From: Lentisphaeria bacterium UBA1784
Lineage (GTDB): Bacteria > Verrucomicrobiota > Lentisphaeria > Victivallales > Victivallaceae
Assembly (NCBI GenBank): GCA_002315455.1
Contig: DCGG01000060.1
Span: 1-8,544 of the forward strand
Length of the DNA: 8,544 nt
Direction of reading: 5' to 3'
Position numbers and translations under genes: made by a program
Shown: positions 6,030-8,544 of the stretch, one piece after another
Layout: the number at the start of each line of letters is the position of its first letter
Position numbering within the stretch: the stretch's first letter is position 1
The notes under the pieces: generated by a model
Told to the model about the DNA's origin: nothing
The model's database searches: none
What the model saw: only the letters and a program-made list of their open reading frames with translations

Positions 6030-7055
6030 ATGAAACAGAGAACTTTGATTTTGTTCATTGCCTGCTTGTGTGGCTTCGTGCTGGCGGCGGGAGAAACCTA
6101 CAACTTCTACTTCATTGCCGATCCCCATTTGGGACCGGCCTCCAGTTATGACATGAGCGACTCCAATCCCTTCCGTACCAAGAAGGACATCCGGCGGGGG
6201 GACAAGACCGCCGTTTTCTTCGACGACATGATGAAGGATATCGCCGTCAAGAAGGACGCCAACAGCAAGTTCATCATCTCCGGGGGCGACCTGATCGAAG
6301 GCGGCACCGGCGGCAAGGACGTGCATGCAAAAACTCTGCAGGACGCCATGGACCGGGTCTCCGGTCTGACTGGTTTGCCCCTTCACATCACCAACGGCAA
6401 CCATGACGACTGGGGGCAGGGCGGTCCGGAAGCCTTTCGCGAAGTCGCCTTCGCCAACGCCGGGAAACGCGGCATCACCAAGTTCAACGAGCCGGGGTTG
6501 AACTACACCTTCACGCAGGGGCCGGACCTTTTTATCTTCGTTGACTTTCATACGGAGGGCAGCGAACACATCACCAAGATGATGGAGGCGCTGAAGGGGG
6601 TGAAACCCGGGCAGTACCGGTACGTTTTCATCGTGACGCACTCGCCCTTCTTCTGCGGTGGCAAGACCAGTCTCGGGATTGTCGAGAAGTTGGCCGCCTA
6701 CAACGCCATTGTGCTCTGCGGACACAGCCATCAGACGTTCCTGCTCCGCTTCCAAAGCGAGAAGGGGCGTGCGTCCCAGTTCATGAATGCGGCCTTCATC
6801 TCCAGCCGGAAGGGCTACCGGGACGAGCGTTTCGGGGTGGAAACCTATTGGAAACAGCGGATTGGTCAGCGCAAGACCGAGGCCGGCAAAAAACAGACCG
6901 CAGAACAACGGAAACTCTGGGACGGCAAACTTGTGGATTACTGGGAAGTCCGCGGTTGGGGGTATTCCCGGCTGGAGGTCTCCGACGATGGAGTGAAGGT
7001 CGTCACGCAATCCGTGAAGTTGGACGAACCGCCCATCGTCAAGACGTTGTTGTGA
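6030..7055 (+). CDS. Secreted calcineurin-like metallophosphoesterase, tandem copy B
   Basis: A 341-residue paralogue of the preceding gene, 21 nt downstream, with a strong AAGGAGG site 4 nt before the ATG. The signal peptide has KQR, a hydrophobic core at about 5-18 and likely cleavage after Ala20 to leave GETY. The complete motif set is DPH (Asp31, His33), GGD (Asp87), NGNHD (Asn124, His125), TH (His204) and CGHSH (His232, His234). It shares with copy A the NPFRTKKDI segment (46-54), KPGQYRY (192-198) and the C-terminal PPIVKTLL, so A and B are the closer pair at the ends. One central stretch is almost identical in DNA to copy C. The enzyme is probably exported; hydrolysis of a phosphoester or phosphodiester is expected from the superfamily, with the target unknown. 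Confidence 0.9.
   Translation: MKQRTLILFIACLCGFVLAAGETYNFYFIADPHLGPASSYDMSDSNPFRTKKDIRRGDKTAVFFDDMMKDIAVKKDANSKFIISGGDLIEGGTGGKDVHAKTLQDAMDRVSGLTGLPLHITNGNHDDWGQGGPEAFREVAFANAGKRGITKFNEPGLNYTFTQGPDLFIFVDFHTEGSEHITKMMEALKGVKPGQYRYVFIVTHSPFFCGGKTSLGIVEKLAAYNAIVLCGHSHQTFLLRFQSEKGRASQFMNAAFISSRKGYRDERFGVETYWKQRIGQRKTEAGKKQTAEQRKLWDGKLVDYWEVRGWGYSRLEVSDDGVKVVTQSVKLDEPPIVKTLL
6232..6304 (+). repeat. Copy 1 of a near-identical 73-bp stretch shared by copies B and C
   Basis: Aligned without gaps to 7329-7401, it differs at only 5 of 73 positions by eye. It encodes the helix before and the strand and loop of the GGDLIEGG metal-binding motif. Similarity falls away on both sides, so the block may reflect local gene conversion or strong constraint. 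Confidence 0.7.
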
Positions 7056-7065
7056 AGAACGGGAT

Positions 7066-7082
7066 CGGGGGCAAGCCTCCCG
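7066..7082 (+). other. Small GC-rich stem-loop in the gap between copies B and C
   Basis: CGGGGG (7066-7071) can pair with CCTCCCG-side bases 7077-7082 in a 6-bp stem with one G-T wobble and a 5-nt loop. It lies 10 nt after the stop of copy B in a 65-nt gap that is otherwise A-rich toward the next ribosome site. No T-run follows, so it is not a canonical terminator. It could be an RNA-processing or stability element, or chance. Confidence 0.25.
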
Positions 7083-7120
7083 GTATGCTTTGAAAATAAA
7101 AGAAAAATAAGGAAAAGATC

Positions 7121-8146
7121 ATGAACCTGAAACGATTTTCTGCCGCGGCCGCGGTACTGCTGACCATCTCGTTGGCGGCGGGCGAAGCCTACAACTTCTA
7201 TTTCATCTCCGACCCGCACCTCGGCGATGAAAAGAGTTACAACACCGCCAAGACCAAGGAAAACCCGTTCAAGACCAAGAAGAACACTGCCCGCGCCGAT
7301 CAGAACATGGCCACTTTCGATGCCATGCTGAAGGATATCGCCGCCAAGAAGGACTCCAGCAGCAAGTTCATCATCTCCGGCGGCGACCTGATCGAGGGCG
7401 GCTGCACCAGTGAAAAGGTCCACGAGGAGCAGTTGAGCAAGTATTTGAACAAGGTCCAGAAGGCGGTGGCGCTGCCTCTGTTCCCCGTCAACGGCAACCA
7501 TGACGATTGGGGCCTCGGCGGACCGCAAGCCTTCAAAGCCGTGGCATGGCCCTTCATTCGGAAGCAGACAGGCAAGCCGCTCGCCAGCACCAAGGCCGCG
7601 CACTACGTGGTGCATCAGGACAATGATGTTTTCATCTTCGCAGATTATCACACTGTAGGCAGCGGCTGGACAGATTTTGTTCTGAAGGAGTTGAAGGCGA
7701 TCAAGGGCACTCCCCGGTACGTGTTTGTGATCGTTCACTGCAACATCATTCCCTTCCCCGGAAAGGGGAACGCCGCCATTCGCGACGAACTCGCCAAGTT
7801 CAATGGCTTCATCCTCTGCGGACACAGTCACCAGAATCAGGTCTATGTTTATGGGAAGGACGGCAAGACGGTGACGCAGGTTACCGTCGGGACCTGTTTC
7901 TCCCGTCCCGGAGCGATCAAGGCCAACCGGGACCAGCAGAAGTATTTCAACTGGTTCATCGGACACTACTGCAAGAATCCCGCCAAGGCGGAGGAAGTCC
8001 GCAGGGAATACATCCCTTACACGAAGGATTTCGTCACCTTCGGCGGAGCCGCCTATGCCCGTTTCGACGTTTCCGACAACGGAGTGGAGTTGAGTTATCA
8101 GGCATCGGATCTGACCCAGCCTCCCCAGAAGGTGAAATTGCGCTGA
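7121..8146 (+). CDS. Secreted calcineurin-like metallophosphoesterase, tandem copy C
   Basis: The third paralogue, 341 residues, 65 nt after copy B, with an AAGGAAAAG site a few bases before the ATG. The signal peptide has Lys4, Arg5, an Ala/Leu-rich core at about 7-19 and likely cleavage after Ala20, leaving GEAY in the same register as its neighbours. Metal-site residues are complete: DPH (Asp31, His33), GGD (Asp89), NGNHD (Asn126, His127), VH (His206) and CGHSH (His235, His237). It is the most divergent copy. The variable stretch after the fourth motif is HCNIIPFPGKGN instead of H(P/S)...GKT(T/S), the segment before the C-terminus is different, and the tail is PPQKVKLR. The family segment reads NPFKTKKN (48-55). 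It is the last gene of the unit, followed by a terminator. Substrate unknown. Confidence 0.9.
   Translation: MNLKRFSAAAAVLLTISLAAGEAYNFYFISDPHLGDEKSYNTAKTKENPFKTKKNTARADQNMATFDAMLKDIAAKKDSSSKFIISGGDLIEGGCTSEKVHEEQLSKYLNKVQKAVALPLFPVNGNHDDWGLGGPQAFKAVAWPFIRKQTGKPLASTKAAHYVVHQDNDVFIFADYHTVGSGWTDFVLKELKAIKGTPRYVFVIVHCNIIPFPGKGNAAIRDELAKFNGFILCGHSHQNQVYVYGKDGKTVTQVTVGTCFSRPGAIKANRDQQKYFNWFIGHYCKNPAKAEEVRREYIPYTKDFVTFGGAAYARFDVSDNGVELSYQASDLTQPPQKVKLR
7329..7401 (+). repeat. Copy 2 of the 73-bp stretch shared by copies B and C
   Basis: Partner of 6232-6304 with 68 of 73 identical bases by eye, gap-free, 1097 bp apart. Copy A carries only a more diverged version of the same motif region at about 5152-5200. 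Confidence 0.7.
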
Positions 8147-8174
8147 AAACAGCGGATCTTTGATTGATACTGCG

Positions 8175-8205
8175 GCCTCCGGATGCGGATCCGGAGGCTT
8201 TTTTT
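8175..8205 (+). terminator. Intrinsic terminator of the phosphoesterase operon
   Basis: GCCTCCGGAT (8175-8184) pairs perfectly with ATCCGGAGGC (8189-8198) around a GCGG loop and is followed by seven T. It lies 28 nt after the stop of copy C and closes the three-gene unit. Confidence 0.95.
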
Positions 8206-8237
8206 ATGCCTCTCCCCTTCTTCCCTGAACCGGACAT

Positions 8238-8270
8238 AAAAAATCCCCGCTTCCTGTACAGGGAGCGGAG
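8238..8270 (-). terminator. Intrinsic terminator of the rubrerythrin gene
   Basis: On the minus strand CTCCGCTCCCTG (from 8270) pairs with CAGGAAGCGGGG (to 8245) with one T-G wobble and one C-A mismatch around a TA turn, then A and six T (8238-8243). It lies 28 bp past the stop of the minus-strand gene. Together with 8175-8205 it forms a convergent terminator pair that fills the 152-bp gap. Confidence 0.85.
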
Positions 8271-8298
8271 ATTCTGGAACGAATTTCGATCCGTTGGC

Positions 8299-8544
8299 TT
8301 ATTTGCCGAAGTAGCGCTTCAGCAGACCGGCGAATCCGGCACCGTGGCGGGCCTCGTCCTTGGCCATTTCGTGGACGGTATCGTGGATCGCATCATAGTT
8401 CAACTCCTTGGCGCGCTTGGCCAGTTGGAGTTTTCCGGCACAGGCGCCGGCTTCAGCCTCGGCCCGCATCTCAAGATTGCGTTTGGTGCAGGGAACCAGA
8501 ACTTCGCCCAGCAGTTCCGCGAACTTGGCGGCGTGCTCGGCCTC
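8299..8544 (-). CDS. Rubrerythrin-family ferritin-like protein (3' part, cut by window edge)
   Basis: The last 81 codons before a TAA at 8299-8301 are visible; the gene continues beyond the window. The translation starts EAEHAAKFAELLGE, an ExxH helix of the di-iron four-helix bundle, continues with NLEMRAEAEAGACAGK, and ends DTVHEMAKDEARHG...GLLKRYFGK with the second ExxH (EARH). This is the ferritin-like domain of rubrerythrins, peroxide-reducing enzymes of anaerobes. No rubredoxin domain follows it. Clostridial-type reverse rubrerythrins with this exact ending carry the rubredoxin domain at the N-terminus, which would lie outside the window. Relatives usually have EAEYGA where this one has EAEAGA. 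Having no downstream gene before its terminator, it is the last or only gene of its transcript. Confidence 0.9.
   Translation of the reverse strand, partial: EAEHAAKFAELLGEVLVPCTKRNLEMRAEAEAGACAGKLQLAKRAKELNYDAIHDTVHEMAKDEARHGAGFAGLLKRYFGK

Noticed and set aside
4920..7010. Long minus-strand open frame opposite the phosphoesterase genes
   Set aside because: Mirror of the strongly biased codons of the + strand genes; it spans two of them plus their spacer, has no recognisable domain, and the + strand frames carry clear motifs.

Overview
The window reads as chromosomal DNA of an anaerobic, Gram-negative-type bacterium with high G+C and strongly C/G-biased third codon positions. The signs are Sec signal peptides on three secreted enzymes, a rubrerythrin, and canonical sigma70-like promoters. 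A member of the PVC group (Lentisphaerota/Victivallales) would fit the short glucose-6-phosphate isomerase type and the repeat-like fragment at the left edge. That placement is an inference, since no rRNA or other phylogenetic marker is present.

Left edge (1-240): the tail of something on the + strand with a C-rich, coding-like frame, then a very strong intrinsic terminator (100-138). A second hairpin (177-222) ends the minus-strand operon that converges from the right.

Minus-strand operon (4608 down to 244): a near-consensus promoter at 4675-4703 precedes yebC, pgi, rsmE, a YdjM/DUF457-type membrane protein and a maltose/galactoside O-acetyltransferase-like hexapeptide protein. Gaps are 7 nt, a 4-nt GTGA overlap, 3 nt and 36 nt. 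The genes mix translation (YebC/TACO1, RsmE), central sugar metabolism (Pgi) and envelope or sugar modification. The most open frames for yebC, pgi and rsmE run upstream of their real starts, and the starts given here are corrected.

Divergent control region (4609-4916): two back-to-back promoters enclose three successive inverted repeats, one of them a perfect 12-bp-arm hairpin ending 5 bp before the -35 box of the + strand operon.

Plus-strand operon (4917-8146): three tandem paralogous secreted calcineurin-like metallophosphoesterases. Each keeps the complete metal-binding motif set (DxH, GGD, GNHD, H, GHSH), a signal peptide cut before Gly-Glu, and a family-specific segment containing NPF(R/K)TKK. 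The unit has its own promoter at the left and a textbook terminator at 8175-8205. This three-copy set is the most distinctive part of the window; its substrate is unknown.

Right edge (8238-8544): a minus-strand terminator and the last 81 codons of a rubrerythrin-family ferritin-like protein, cut by the window end. No tRNA, rRNA, CRISPR array, insertion sequence or phage gene was seen.
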